The position numbers were made by a program, and so were the translations under genes. From positions 1 through 46,813 of the forward strand of contig JABWCP010000024.1 of NCBI GenBank assembly GCA_013360215.1: a DNA stretch of 46,813 nucleotides, written 5' to 3'. This DNA comes from a bacterium (lineage in GTDB: Bacteria > CLD3 > SB21). Shown piece after piece: positions 1 to 8,500 of the stretch; positions within the stretch are counted from its first letter, which is position 1; every line of letters starts with the position of its first letter. Under the pieces are notes generated by a model that saw only the letters and a list, made by a program, of their open reading frames with translations, ran no database searches and was not told where the DNA came from.

Positions 1-1818
1 GCATTGGGGTCTTTGGAATTTCTGAAGACATGGAACGGCGGCAGTATCACCGCGCACGAAGAATGGAAAAATTACTACAGCACTTATACATACGTGGTGG
101 TAACACCGGGAACGGATGCGGCTATGCTTCAGGAGGGACTTGATAGGATTCCCGAAAAAGTGTATCGCGGAATGACATTGGAAACCCGGGATGCGGGTTA
201 TGCGTTTAAAGCCCAATCGCTTCAAGCGATCACGCCCGGTCCGATGTTATCCAATAGTACGTCAGGCGGAATGCCGCAAGCGGTTCTTATTTTTTTGATG
301 GTTTTGGCGGGAATCGGAATGTTTGCCGCGTTATTCAATTATGCCAACCTTACATTGGCGCGCTCATTGACGCGTGCAAGGGAAGTCGGTATCCGCAAAG
401 TTTCAGGGGCTACGCGGGCGCAGTTGATTTTTCAGTTTATGGGCGAATCGGTTATCATTACATTGGTATCGTTTTTGGTAGCTGAAACACTGCTGCGGGT
501 ATTTCTTGTGCCGGCTTTCCAAAGTTTAAGTTTTACGTCGGAACTGGATATTCGATTTGATCCCTCAGCAGGAACCTACTTATTATTCGCGGGATTTGCA
601 TTGTGCATCGGATTACTGGCAGGAATTATTCCGGCCATGGTTTTATCCTCATTCAATCCGGCAATAGTCATAAAAGATATTTCAAAAATTCGAATGTTTT
701 CAGGTTTGACGCTTCGTAAAACAATTCTTATTTCAGAATTTGTCGTAACCATTATTCTTCTTATCGTCCTCACCACAGTATATCGTCAGTCGGAGTTTGC
801 TTCAAAAATGGAGTATTACGGCTTTGATTGGCGCAATAAGATCAACGTACAACTTTCGGGTACCCAGGCACGCGTGATTGCCGACGAAATGGCGCGCTTT
901 CCGGGTGTAGTTTCTTATAGTTTTGCGTCCCATGCGATGGGTACATGGGCAGATCACACGGTAGATGTCCAGACTGATCCAACCAAAGAGGCTTCTGTGG
1001 TTCGAGATTATAGCGTCGATGAACATTTCATTGAAACGATGAAAATTAGTTTATTAACAGGCGCGAATCTGCATCGGAGTGAAAGCATAGGGGATAAAGT
1101 TCTCGTCAATGAACAATTTGTCAAATCACTGCAGCTTTCTAATAATAGCGATGCCGTCGGAAAGGTTATTTATCTGGACAAATCAAGACCTGTAACTATT
1201 GCAGGCGTGATCAAAGATTTTGTTTTCAAACCGGTAACGTACGCAATGGAACCCGTGATACTAACGTATGAACCCGCGCAATGGTCATTGGTTCATTTTA
1301 AAATAGCGAATGGTAGTAACAAAGAGGCGATTTCTTTTTTTGAGTCAGTATGGAAAAAATTTAACCCGTCCATCGAATTTTCATATCAAGTTTATTCGGA
1401 TGAACTGGTAAGCGTTTACAGCATCTTTACAGATTTGGGACGTATCATCGGTCTATTATCTTTGCTGATATTGACCATTGCTATGCTGGGATTACTCGGA
1501 GTGGCTTCCTACAGTGTCGAGACACGCACCCGTGAAATCGGTATTCGCAAAGTACTCGGCGCTTCGGCTATGCAGCTAATCAATCTTTTATCTAAGCAGT
1601 ATCTTAAACTGATCGGAATAGCCATGCTGATCGGATTGCCTATAAGTTTATTTTTATCGAACATGATACTGGAGTCTTTTGCATATCGTACCGAATTTGG
1701 GATAGGTATTATATTACCGGCTGTGATATTGTTAGGATTTTTAGTCGGTTTGACGATACTGTCGCAAGCATGGCGAGGTGCACATCATAATCCCATGACA
1801 GCGCTACGTCAGGAGTAA
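1..1818 (+). CDS. ABC transporter permease, FtsX/MacB type (5' end cut off)
   Basis: Integral membrane permease of the MacB/FtsX class, which works with a separate ATPase in lipid, lipoprotein or antimicrobial-peptide export or in cell-envelope signalling. The reading frame is open from base 1, so the true start lies upstream. Family members with this layout are about 800 residues; about 605 are seen here, and the first membrane helix with part of the first periplasmic domain is missing. Two FtsX halves are visible. Each has the motif R-E-[VI]-G-I-R-K followed by a GA pair (about residues 125-135 and 511-520), flanked by hydrophobic segments near 92-114, 147-170, 190-214, 475-500, 535-556 and 567-590. 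A second periplasmic domain lies between them. No ATPase gene is in the window. Substrate unknown. Confidence 0.9.
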   Translation, partial: ALGSLEFLKTWNGGSITAHEEWKNYYSTYTYVVVTPGTDAAMLQEGLDRIPEKVYRGMTLETRDAGYAFKAQSLQAITPGPMLSNSTSGGMPQAVLIFLMVLAGIGMFAALFNYANLTLARSLTRAREVGIRKVSGATRAQLIFQFMGESVIITLVSFLVAETLLRVFLVPAFQSLSFTSELDIRFDPSAGTYLLFAGFALCIGLLAGIIPAMVLSSFNPAIVIKDISKIRMFSGLTLRKTILISEFVVTIILLIVLTTVYRQSEFASKMEYYGFDWRNKINVQLSGTQARVIADEMARFPGVVSYSFASHAMGTWADHTVDVQTDPTKEASVVRDYSVDEHFIETMKISLLTGANLHRSESIGDKVLVNEQFVKSLQLSNNSDAVGKVIYLDKSRPVTIAGVIKDFVFKPVTYAMEPVILTYEPAQWSLVHFKIANGSNKEAISFFESVWKKFNPSIEFSYQVYSDELVSVYSIFTDLGRIIGLLSLLILTIAMLGLLGVASYSVETRTREIGIRKVLGASAMQLINLLSKQYLKLIGIAMLIGLPISLFLSNMILESFAYRTEFGIGIILPAVILLGFLVGLTILSQAWRGAHHNPMTALRQE

Positions 1819-1863
1819 ATCGAGAAACTATTCTGTTTAATATAAAAGATAATAAAATAGGCG

Positions 1864-1892
1864 AAGTGTATTTTGTGCTAAATGCACTTTTC
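1864..1892 (+). terminator. Possible intrinsic terminator after the permease
   Basis: A 10-bp stem (1864-1873 with 1880-1889, one G-T type mismatch) closes a 6-base loop and is followed by only a short T tract. The stem is AT-rich, so this is a weak candidate. The rest of the gap 1819-2097 is AT-rich and shows no other structure or gene that I can recognise. Confidence 0.35.
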
Positions 1893-2097
1893 ATGATTGA
1901 ATAATAGAAAGAAATAAAAATCAGAGCAGTATTTGATCATATTAAAATTATTCGAAACTAAGTAACGCGTTAAGAGACGCTTCTGTTTTGGAATGATTTT
2001 AAAATTAAAAACCCGCATTTAACTCTATCGATCTGGCTTTTTGTTCTAGTGAATCGTATTTTTCGTTAACACTTAATCCCAGCGTGATTTCTGAAAT

Positions 2098-3642
2098 ATG
2101 CACCGTATCGTCACACCCACAGAAATGCAGACCATAGATCGTGAAACTATCGAACGTCATAGTATCCCGGGGCGTGAACTGATGGCGCGTGCAGGGGAAG
2201 TCATTTTTTTAACATTGACGGAACGTATACCCGATTTGGTATCGAAACGGGTTCTCATTCTTTGCGGAAAAGGCAATAATGGCGGAGACGGTTATGTGTT
2301 AGCCCGGTGTATGATTTCCGGCGGTATAACGCCAAAACTTATCATCGCTGCGGAGAAAAAACATATCGGCGGTGATGCACTGTGGCATCTCGAAAAATTG
2401 GAGCGAACAGGTATCGTAGTCGAGGCTTCCGATGCGTTTGAAGCACCGACGGAGAAATATGACGTCATCGTAGATGCATTACTTGGCACAGGTGCCCGCG
2501 GGCATTTGAGCGAACCCATAAAGTCATGGATCGAATGGATCAATAAACAACGTTTTCAAAAAAACGCATTTATTGTGTCCGTAGATATACCTTCGGGACT
2601 TGATGGGGAAACCGGATTGGTTTCAGATACGGCGGTTACGGCTCATCTCACCGTGACGATAGGATTACCTAAGCGGGGATTACTTTTTAATGAAGGAAAA
2701 AAACACACCGGACATCTTGCCGTAAAAGATATTGGTTTCCCGGAAATATTGACATCGGGCGGTTTATGGCAATTTATTAATCAATCGGATGTGGCGTCCC
2801 ATTTACCTATACGCAGACATAATTCAAATAAGTATGATTTCGGCAAGCTAATCATTATCGCCGGTTCACGGGGCATGTCGGGAGCTGCTTTGATGACTGC
2901 GCGCGCCGCAATGCGCTCAGGTGCCGGTGTTGTGCGGGTTGCGGTACCCAAATCAATAGCGCACGTGATCGAACAAGGTTTGCCTGAAGCCATGACAGTA
3001 CACTTACCGGAGACTGAGGATGGCGTAATAAGCCCGGCCGCATTATCTATGATTGTTGATTTGCACGGATGGTGCACTTGTGCGGCTATAGGCCCGGGTC
3101 TTTCTAAAAATCCCGCGATAGCAGAATGGATGTTTCTATTGCTGAGTCAATGGAATGTTCCTTCGGTTTTGGATGCGGATGCCCTTAATATTTTAAACGG
3201 GCAATGGGAAGTTTTGCGCGATGTACATTCAGATATGATCATCACCCCGCACAGCGGTGAATTTCGTCGTTTATTTGGTGTTGAAAAAAACAGCGCCACT
3301 GCAATGAATGATGAACTCCATGATTGGCAAAAAAAATTAAACCACACGATTCTCCTCAAGGGGGTTCCGACGCAAATCGCCGGTAAATCACACGTTTATA
3401 TAACACAGACTGGTAATCTGGGTATGGCCAAAGCGGGAAGCGGTGATGTGTTGACGGGGATTATCGCGGGGTTGATGGCGCAAGGATTAGAGTCTGAAAC
3501 AGCCGGCTTTTGCGGAGCGTATATTCACGGCTTGGCCGGAGATATTGCCGTAACAGACAAAACAGAATACGGGCTTTTGGCGGGCGATACGGTCGAATCG
3601 ATACCGAAAGCATTGCAGCGAATTACCAATTGCAATTCCTGA
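2098..3642 (+). CDS. nnr: Bifunctional NAD(P)H-hydrate epimerase / ADP-dependent dehydratase
   Basis: Metabolite-repair enzyme for damaged nicotinamide cofactors. The N-terminal YjeF domain epimerises R- and S-NAD(P)HX, and the C-terminal ribokinase-like domain dehydrates S-NAD(P)HX to NAD(P)H using ADP. Both halves are complete in 514 residues, the usual length of the fused form. Visible motifs are GKGNNGGDG (57-65), VDALLGTG and VDIPSGLDG in the epimerase half. The dehydratase half has the AAIGPGL segment, DADALN, TPHSGE and the catalytic GSGD (447-450). The ATG at 2098 gives the expected N-terminus. It is followed 46 bp downstream by the first C39-like gene, with no clear terminator between them. 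Confidence 0.95.
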   Translation: MHRIVTPTEMQTIDRETIERHSIPGRELMARAGEVIFLTLTERIPDLVSKRVLILCGKGNNGGDGYVLARCMISGGITPKLIIAAEKKHIGGDALWHLEKLERTGIVVEASDAFEAPTEKYDVIVDALLGTGARGHLSEPIKSWIEWINKQRFQKNAFIVSVDIPSGLDGETGLVSDTAVTAHLTVTIGLPKRGLLFNEGKKHTGHLAVKDIGFPEILTSGGLWQFINQSDVASHLPIRRHNSNKYDFGKLIIIAGSRGMSGAALMTARAAMRSGAGVVRVAVPKSIAHVIEQGLPEAMTVHLPETEDGVISPAALSMIVDLHGWCTCAAIGPGLSKNPAIAEWMFLLLSQWNVPSVLDADALNILNGQWEVLRDVHSDMIITPHSGEFRRLFGVEKNSATAMNDELHDWQKKLNHTILLKGVPTQIAGKSHVYITQTGNLGMAKAGSGDVLTGIIAGLMAQGLESETAGFCGAYIHGLAGDIAVTDKTEYGLLAGDTVESIPKALQRITNCNS

Positions 3643-3697
3643 TTGTTTTTTTATATTTCCCCTGATCTTACAGTCTATCATTCAAGAAATGCGGTGT

Positions 3698-4456
3698 ATG
3701 AAAACAGTTATGATCGTTATGGTGTGCCTGTTTGGCATTCTTGCCGGCTGGGGCGTTTCGGCGCAGTCGCCGTCCTCCGATATTAAGAACGATGGCCCGA
3801 AAACTTCATCGGTTATCGCATCTGTCGTGCAGGCTATGAAAGATTCGCTTAGTAAAATACCGCCTGAAAAAGCTCTGCTGGATGTTCCGTTTTTTTGCCA
3901 GGCACCGTTTATGAATATGGATAGCTGGAATATTCACCGCGAAAGCTGTGAAGAGGCGGCGGCCCTTCAAGTCGTCTATTATTTGCGCGGTGTCAAAAAA
4001 GTTGACCTGAGTGCAACGGATAAAATTTTACGCGATATGATTGATTGGCAGATGAAGCAATTCAAAGGTCATCACGATATTCGCTGCGACAGTACCAAAG
4101 CCATGATCATGTCGTTCTTCGGTTATACCGATGACGAAGTGCGCATTATCCGAAAAGCGACTATTCAGGACCTCAAAGATCAGATACTTGCAGGTAATCC
4201 CGTGATTGCGATGGCCAACGGATACGTGCTCAACAATCCGCACTATGTCGAAAACCTTCGTGCCCGCGGCATGTCGGGTTATCATATGCTGACGGTAAAG
4301 GGTTTTGACTCTGAAAAAATTATCACCAACGATGTAGGAACCATGCGCGGTAACGGTTATACCTATACTTATGATATATTCCAAAAAGCGATGGATTTTC
4401 ATGGCGGTGATATTATCGTGATTCTTCCAAAAGATCGTACTAAGACAGGGCAATAA
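3698..4456 (+). CDS. Secreted C39-like cysteine peptidase (tandem copy 1)
   Basis: Probable exported papain-like cysteine peptidase of the Peptidase_C39_2 type. An ATG at 3689 is also possible. I prefer 3698 because an AAGAAA stretch sits 8 bases upstream and the protein then starts directly with a signal peptide (about residues 1-23, ending in SAQ). The likely catalytic Cys84 lies in ESCEEAA, His196 in YHMLTV and Asp212 in TNDVGT. The segment around Cys84 (VPFFCQAP, then DSW and IH) is nearly the same in the next gene. The family includes peptidases with unknown targets, so the substrate cannot be named. It overlaps nothing and stops 2 bp before copy 2, so the two are probably co-transcribed. 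Confidence 0.75.
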   Translation: MKTVMIVMVCLFGILAGWGVSAQSPSSDIKNDGPKTSSVIASVVQAMKDSLSKIPPEKALLDVPFFCQAPFMNMDSWNIHRESCEEAAALQVVYYLRGVKKVDLSATDKILRDMIDWQMKQFKGHHDIRCDSTKAMIMSFFGYTDDEVRIIRKATIQDLKDQILAGNPVIAMANGYVLNNPHYVENLRARGMSGYHMLTVKGFDSEKIITNDVGTMRGNGYTYTYDIFQKAMDFHGGDIIVILPKDRTKTGQ

Positions 4457-4458
4457 GT

Positions 4459-5217
4459 ATGAATATCAATAAACGAATTTTGATCGGGTTGGGTACGGTT
4501 GTTCTCATGGTTTTCGGTGTGATGCTCTATCCGCGTTTTGCCGAATACCGTCTCCGTACACAATTAGAAAAAGAAAACGAAGCTGCGCTTAAAGAAATTT
4601 CTAAAACCGATATCATTCACGCCGCTGCCGTAGCGGATACCATGCCGGTTTCGTTTCCTGAAAAAGCGTATCTTGAAGTACCGTTTTATTGCCAGGCACC
4701 GCATATGAATTCGGACAGTTGGAAAATTCATAAAGAAAGCTGTGAGGAAGCGGCTGTTTTGCAAGCTGTATTCTACAATAAAGGCATCAAAAATGTTTCT
4801 GTAGATTCTGTGGATTGGTTGATCAAAGATATGTTGCGCTGGCAAGATCAGCATTTTGGTGGACACAAAGACATTCATGCCGACAGTGTCAAAATGATGA
4901 TGATGGGTTATTTTGGCTACAAAGACGAAGAGGTTAAAATTTTACGTAAAGCAAAAATCGAAGACATTAAGCGTTACGTAGCGATGGGGTATCCTGTGAT
5001 AGCGCCGACGTTCGGGCGGACACTTAAAAATCCTTTTTATACGCCGCCGGGGCCGCGGTACCATATGCTGACGGTGATCGGATATACACCTGATCGCGTG
5101 ATTACCAACGATGTCGGCACTCGCCGCGGAAAAGATTTTACCTATCCGTACGATATTTTTCAAAAATCGATGGATGAAGAAGGCGGCGATTGTTTGGTCA
5201 TTATGTCCAAAAAGTGA
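4459..5217 (+). CDS. Membrane-anchored C39-like cysteine peptidase (tandem copy 2)
   Basis: Paralogue of the preceding gene, roughly half identical by eye across the catalytic domain. Cys95 lies in ESCEEAA, His202 in YHMLTV and Asp218 in TNDVGT. The N-terminus differs from copy 1: a hydrophobic helix (about 7-24) followed by a charged linker suggests an uncleaved inner-membrane anchor with the peptidase outside. The gene starts 2 bp after copy 1 ends, so an operon and a local duplication are likely. The loop before the active-site His is four residues shorter than in copy 1. Function is inferred only from the fold family; no substrate gene is recognisable beside it. Confidence 0.72.
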   Translation: MNINKRILIGLGTVVLMVFGVMLYPRFAEYRLRTQLEKENEAALKEISKTDIIHAAAVADTMPVSFPEKAYLEVPFYCQAPHMNSDSWKIHKESCEEAAVLQAVFYNKGIKNVSVDSVDWLIKDMLRWQDQHFGGHKDIHADSVKMMMMGYFGYKDEEVKILRKAKIEDIKRYVAMGYPVIAPTFGRTLKNPFYTPPGPRYHMLTVIGYTPDRVITNDVGTRRGKDFTYPYDIFQKSMDEEGGDCLVIMSKK

Positions 5218-5247
5218 TCTATAAATTTTGCTTGCATTATAGGTGTC

Positions 5248-5370
5248 ATGCGTCTATTTTCAACTGTTTTTAAGAAACAACTGTTCACTAAAATCATGAT
5301 TGTTTTGAGCGTACTTTTTAATTTTAAGACAACATTCGAACGCACAGCTACCGCTCAACGGTTTGCTTAA
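5248..5370 (+). CDS. Possible small 40-residue peptide gene
   Basis: A 40-codon frame from ATG 5248 to TAA 5368-5370 fills most of the gap between the peptidase pair and folE, and it stops 7 bp before a perfect terminator hairpin. The peptide begins with Lys residues (KKQ), then has a short hydrophobic stretch (IMIVLSVLF) and ends TATAQRFA. That resembles a signal-peptide region or the severed N-terminus of a secreted protein. I see no convincing ribosome binding site and recognise no family. It could equally be chance or the decayed start of a third exported peptidase. Confidence 0.25.
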   Translation: MRLFSTVFKKQLFTKIMIVLSVLFNFKTTFERTATAQRFA

Positions 5371-5377
5371 ATTTTTA

Positions 5378-5407
5378 CCCTGAATTGATAAGAATTCAGG
5401 GTTTTTT
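5378..5407 (+). terminator. Perfect intrinsic terminator hairpin just before folE
   Basis: A perfect 9-bp stem (5378-5386 with 5393-5401) closes the 6-base loop GATAAG and is followed by six T residues. It should end transcripts from the peptidase pair or the small frame at 5248. The T run stops only 10 bp before the folE start codon, which leaves no room for a promoter between terminator and gene. An attenuator role is therefore possible. Confidence 0.8.
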
Positions 5408-5417
5408 ATTTGATACC

Positions 5418-5975
5418 ATGAAAACACAAGAACTGATCACGCAACTGCTTCGTAATTACGGTGAAAATCCCGATCGGGAAGGTTTACGCGATACGCCGGA
5501 CCGTGTGGCGAAGAGTTTTGAATTCCTTATGGGTGGCTATAAGGAAAGTGCTGAAGCGGTCATTCAATCCGCGATTTTTGAAGAAAATTTTAATGAGATG
5601 GTATTGGTTCGAGATATCGAATTGTACAGTCTTTGCGAGCACCACATGTTGCCTTTTTTTGGAAAGTGCCACATAGCTTATATCCCCAAAGGGAAAATCA
5701 TCGGTCTCAGTAAGTTACCCCGAGTTGTTGACGTATTCAGCCGCCGTCTTCAGGTGCAGGAACGCCTGACGATGCAAATCGCTAACGCCATTCAGGATGC
5801 TTTGCATCCCGAAGGGGTCGGTGTGATCATCGAAGCGCAGCACCTTTGTATGATGATGCGAGGCGTGGAAAAGCAACACAGCCTTACGACGACGAGTTGC
5901 ATGCTTGGCGTATTCAAAGACGATGCCCGCACACGGAGTGAATTTTTGACATTAGCGCATTCACAAAATAAATAA
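5418..5975 (+). CDS. folE: GTP cyclohydrolase I
   Basis: Cytosolic enzyme that converts GTP to 7,8-dihydroneopterin triphosphate, the first step of folate (and other pterin) synthesis. It also feeds queuosine synthesis, for which queF is encoded at 27762. The 185 residues match the family length. Zinc ligands are visible as Cys73 and His76 in LCEHHMLP and Cys144 in QHLCM. The active-site helix and the GLSKLPR segment are also present. A TTG at 5385 lies in frame inside the terminator stem and is unlikely; ATG 5418 gives the usual N-terminus. No ribosome binding site is obvious upstream. Confidence 0.96.
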   Translation: MKTQELITQLLRNYGENPDREGLRDTPDRVAKSFEFLMGGYKESAEAVIQSAIFEENFNEMVLVRDIELYSLCEHHMLPFFGKCHIAYIPKGKIIGLSKLPRVVDVFSRRLQVQERLTMQIANAIQDALHPEGVGVIIEAQHLCMMMRGVEKQHSLTTTSCMLGVFKDDARTRSEFLTLAHSQNK

Positions 5976-5997
5976 CCATTACAGGGAGAGCAGTACC

Positions 5998-6795
5998 ATG
6001 TCCGAGAAAGTATTAGTACAGTACGAAGTAAAAGACAGAGTCGCCATATTGACGCTGACGGATCCGCCGGCCAATACCTATACGCATGAAATGATGCGTC
6101 AGTTGGATGAGTGCATTCTCAAAGCGCGTTTCGACGAAAATGTCAACGTCATAGTGCTTACCGGTTTGGGTGAGAAATTTTTCTGCGCCGGCGCCAATAT
6201 TGATATGCTTAGCAAAGCGGATCCTGTATGGAAGTATTACTTCTGTCTTCATGCCAATGAAACGTTATTGCGTCTCGAACATACGCCGAAATTGGTCATT
6301 GCGGCATTGAACGGTCACTGTGTCGGCGGCGGTTTGGAGATCGCATTGGCTGCGGATATACGCATTGCGCGTAAAGATGCCGGTATGATCGGTCTTCCGG
6401 AAGTGGCGCTGGGTGTATTACCCGGTACCGGCGGCACACAGCGTTTTGCACGTGCCGTTGGGCGCTCGCTCTCCATCGAATTGATGGCAACCGGACGTAA
6501 ATTTGCTTACGAAGAAGCGCTCGATATGGGCCTTGTTAACTATATCTATGAAGGCAACGGCGCTTCGTTTATGGAACAAGTAATGGCGTACGCCAAACAG
6601 TTTACGATTCCCAATAAAGCCGCGATGGCCGTCGGTCATATCAAACGCTCAGTACAAACCGGTATTGAAGTTCCGCTCGAACAAGGACTCTCCCTTGAAC
6701 GCGAATTGCAATCGGCGCTTTTCAAAAGCGGTGATGCCAAAGAAGGACTCATGGCTTTCGTCGAAAAACGTACTCCGAAATTTACAGGACGTTAA
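5998..6795 (+). CDS. Enoyl-CoA hydratase/isomerase (crotonase family)
   Basis: Soluble crotonase-fold enzyme, most likely hydrating trans-2-enoyl-CoA in fatty-acid beta-oxidation. The oxyanion-hole segments are FCAGANIDM (62-70) and the GHCVGGG stretch (107-112). Both acid/base glutamates of true hydratases are present: Glu114 in GLEIALAAD and Glu135 in GLPEVALG. The length of 265 residues is normal. A GGGAGAG ribosome binding site lies 8 bases before the ATG. It shares the region with a 2,4-dienoyl-CoA reductase-like gene at 7690, which supports a fatty-acid degradation role, but the exact chain length or a side role cannot be read from sequence. Confidence 0.9.
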   Translation: MSEKVLVQYEVKDRVAILTLTDPPANTYTHEMMRQLDECILKARFDENVNVIVLTGLGEKFFCAGANIDMLSKADPVWKYYFCLHANETLLRLEHTPKLVIAALNGHCVGGGLEIALAADIRIARKDAGMIGLPEVALGVLPGTGGTQRFARAVGRSLSIELMATGRKFAYEEALDMGLVNYIYEGNGASFMEQVMAYAKQFTIPNKAAMAVGHIKRSVQTGIEVPLEQGLSLERELQSALFKSGDAKEGLMAFVEKRTPKFTGR

Positions 6796-6818
6796 TCTGC
6801 AATGTATTTACGAGATCA

Positions 6819-6886
6819 GCGCACCCGAATACTTCCAAAGTACCGACCGCACAACGCGGAACGGGTGCGCCGGTCTTTCTTTTTTA
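6819..6886 (+). terminator. First of two tandem terminators after the enoyl-CoA hydratase
   Basis: A perfect 9-bp inverted repeat (6819-6827 with 6862-6870) encloses a smaller CCGC/GCGG hairpin. It is followed by a T-rich tract at 6874-6885. The long loop makes it a less standard terminator, but the GC-rich stem plus T tract fits. Confidence 0.55.
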
Positions 6887-6892
6887 TAGCGT

Positions 6893-6924
6893 ATGCACTA
6901 ATCTTAATTAGTGCATTTTTTTTT
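6893..6924 (+). terminator. Second tandem terminator, ending 17 bp before the next start codon
   Basis: A perfect 10-bp stem (6893-6902 with 6907-6916) with the tetraloop CTTA is followed by a run of T residues to 6924. It is a strong intrinsic terminator. The ribosome binding site of the next gene begins only 3 bases after the T run. Confidence 0.85.
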
Positions 6925-6941
6925 GATAAAGGAGTAGAACT

Positions 6942-7676
6942 TTGCAAAATATGATAGCCCATCTGGTAACGCTTCAAAGCATTGATACCAAATTAGGTGA
7001 GATCGAAATGCTGCGCGGCGATTTACCTAAAATCGTGGAGCAACTCAAAGCGGAACTGGAAGAACTCCGCGATGAAATCAATTCGGATAAGCAATCCGTG
7101 GCCAACTTTGAGAAAGAAAAATCAGATCTGACCAATGAGCAATCCATGAATCAGGAGAAACTCAAAAAATTTCAAGATCAGTTATACAAGGCCACATCCA
7201 ATAAAGAATACGAAGCGACATCGGCTCAGATTGATTTTTGTGAGCAAGAGTTGAACCGCATTAAGCTGCGTTCGATAGACATTGATGCGCAGGTTATGGA
7301 ACTTCAGGAAGGTGTAAAACCCAAAGAAGAACGTCTTGCGGGACTGGAGAAAGATTTTTCTGAACGCGAAGGCGAATTGCAAACACGTATCGAAGAGACC
7401 AGTAAAGAAGAAAACGAATTGCGTCAAAAACGCGAAGGCTTAAAACCGCAAATTCGCCCTGATCTGATCAATAAATACGAACGTATTCGCAAAGCAAAAA
7501 ACGGTATTGCCGTCGCGCCGCTGGTCAAAGAAGCGTCGTGCGGTGGATGCTTTCAGCAGATACCACCGCAGATCATCATCGAATTGAAGAAGCGTGAGAA
7601 GTTGACGAATTGCGAATATTGCGGACGCATTTTGTACATTGAAGCGGATGTCGTCAAAGAAGCGTCGGCATCATAA
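6942..7676 (+). CDS. CT398-type coiled-coil protein with C-terminal zinc ribbon
   Basis: Member of the CT398/HP0958 (FlgZ-like) family: a long antiparallel coiled coil (about residues 5-180) followed by a C4 zinc ribbon with Cys200, Cys203, Cys224 and Cys227. In Helicobacter the relative binds RpoN and flagellin mRNA; elsewhere the role is unknown, so only a nucleic-acid or protein-binding scaffold is inferred. I chose the TTG at 6942 because AAAGGAG (6928-6934) sits 7 bases upstream; the in-frame ATG at 6951 would be too far away. Two NtrC-type sigma-54 activators are encoded nearby, but a link to them is speculative. Confidence 0.85.
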   Translation: MQNMIAHLVTLQSIDTKLGEIEMLRGDLPKIVEQLKAELEELRDEINSDKQSVANFEKEKSDLTNEQSMNQEKLKKFQDQLYKATSNKEYEATSAQIDFCEQELNRIKLRSIDIDAQVMELQEGVKPKEERLAGLEKDFSEREGELQTRIEETSKEENELRQKREGLKPQIRPDLINKYERIRKAKNGIAVAPLVKEASCGGCFQQIPPQIIIELKKREKLTNCEYCGRILYIEADVVKEASAS

Positions 7677-7689
7677 TTATCGGGGCGCT

Positions 7690-8499
7690 ATGCTTGAACA
7701 AAAATTTTTGGATGGCAAAGTTGTTTTGATCACGGGCGGCGGTACAGGGCTTGGGAAAAGTATGGCTGAACACTGTGCAGCGCGAGGAGCGCATGTCATT
7801 ATCACCGGACGGCGAATGGATGTGCTGGAATCGGCGGCGCACGATATATCCCGAGCGGGAACGCGCGTACTAACAGTCCCATGCGACGTACGCGTACCGG
7901 ATCAGGTACAAGCCATGACCGATAAAGCCGTTAAAGAATTTGGCCGCGTGGATCATTTGATCAATAATGCCGCAGGAAATTTTTTGTGTGCGGCTGAAAA
8001 ATTGAGCGTCAACGGTTGGAACGCCGTCATCAATATTGTTTTGAACGGTACGTTTTATTGTTCGAGCAGTGTTGGAAAAACGATGATACAAAACGGCGGC
8101 GGTACGATAACCAATATTGTCGCAACGTATGCTTGGGCATCGGAGCCCGGCGTCATTCATTCGGCCAGCGCCAAAGCAGGGGTACTGGCAATGACGCGTA
8201 CGCTCGCTGTCGAGTGGGCTCGCTACGGTATTCGTGTAAATGCGATAGCACCCGGAGCAATTCGTACGGAAGGTACCGATAAGAACCTCTGGGGCGATCC
8301 GGATCAGAGATCGCGTATGACCGGTCGTATTCCGATGGGTCGGTTCGGGCAACCCGAAGAAGTGGCCCATACACTTTTGTTTTTACTTTCAGACTTCTCC
8401 CGATATATAACAGGAGAAGTGATTACCGTTGACGGCGGTGCTTGGATAGGAAAAGGTACCTATGAAATGATTGATGTTAAAAATATTAATCAATTATAA
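7690..8499 (+). CDS. 2,4-dienoyl-CoA reductase-like short-chain dehydrogenase
   Basis: Rossmann-fold SDR, 269 residues. The cofactor motif TGGGTGLG is at 15-22 and NNAAG at 92-96. The canonical YxxxK is replaced by SASAK; instead Tyr147 (in ATYAW) and Lys162 lie 15 residues apart. That is the arrangement of DECR-type 2,4-dienoyl-CoA reductases, whose SASAKAGV segment is matched closely. The likely role is NADPH-dependent reduction of dienoyl-CoA so that unsaturated fatty acids can enter beta-oxidation, in line with the enoyl-CoA hydratase upstream. The frame is open from 7639, but ATG 7690, with GGGGCG just upstream, gives the proper N-terminus. A peroxisomal or other SDR function is less likely. 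Confidence 0.85.
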   Translation: MLEQKFLDGKVVLITGGGTGLGKSMAEHCAARGAHVIITGRRMDVLESAAHDISRAGTRVLTVPCDVRVPDQVQAMTDKAVKEFGRVDHLINNAAGNFLCAAEKLSVNGWNAVINIVLNGTFYCSSSVGKTMIQNGGGTITNIVATYAWASEPGVIHSASAKAGVLAMTRTLAVEWARYGIRVNAIAPGAIRTEGTDKNLWGDPDQRSRMTGRIPMGRFGQPEEVAHTLLFLLSDFSRYITGEVITVDGGAWIGKGTYEMIDVKNINQL

Positions 8500-8500
8500 T

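Noticed and set aside
5218-5417. Riboswitch (tetrahydrofolate or preQ1 type) before folE
   Set aside because: No conserved riboswitch core could be recognised; only the terminator hairpin is clear. The queF gene likewise has no leader of adequate length.
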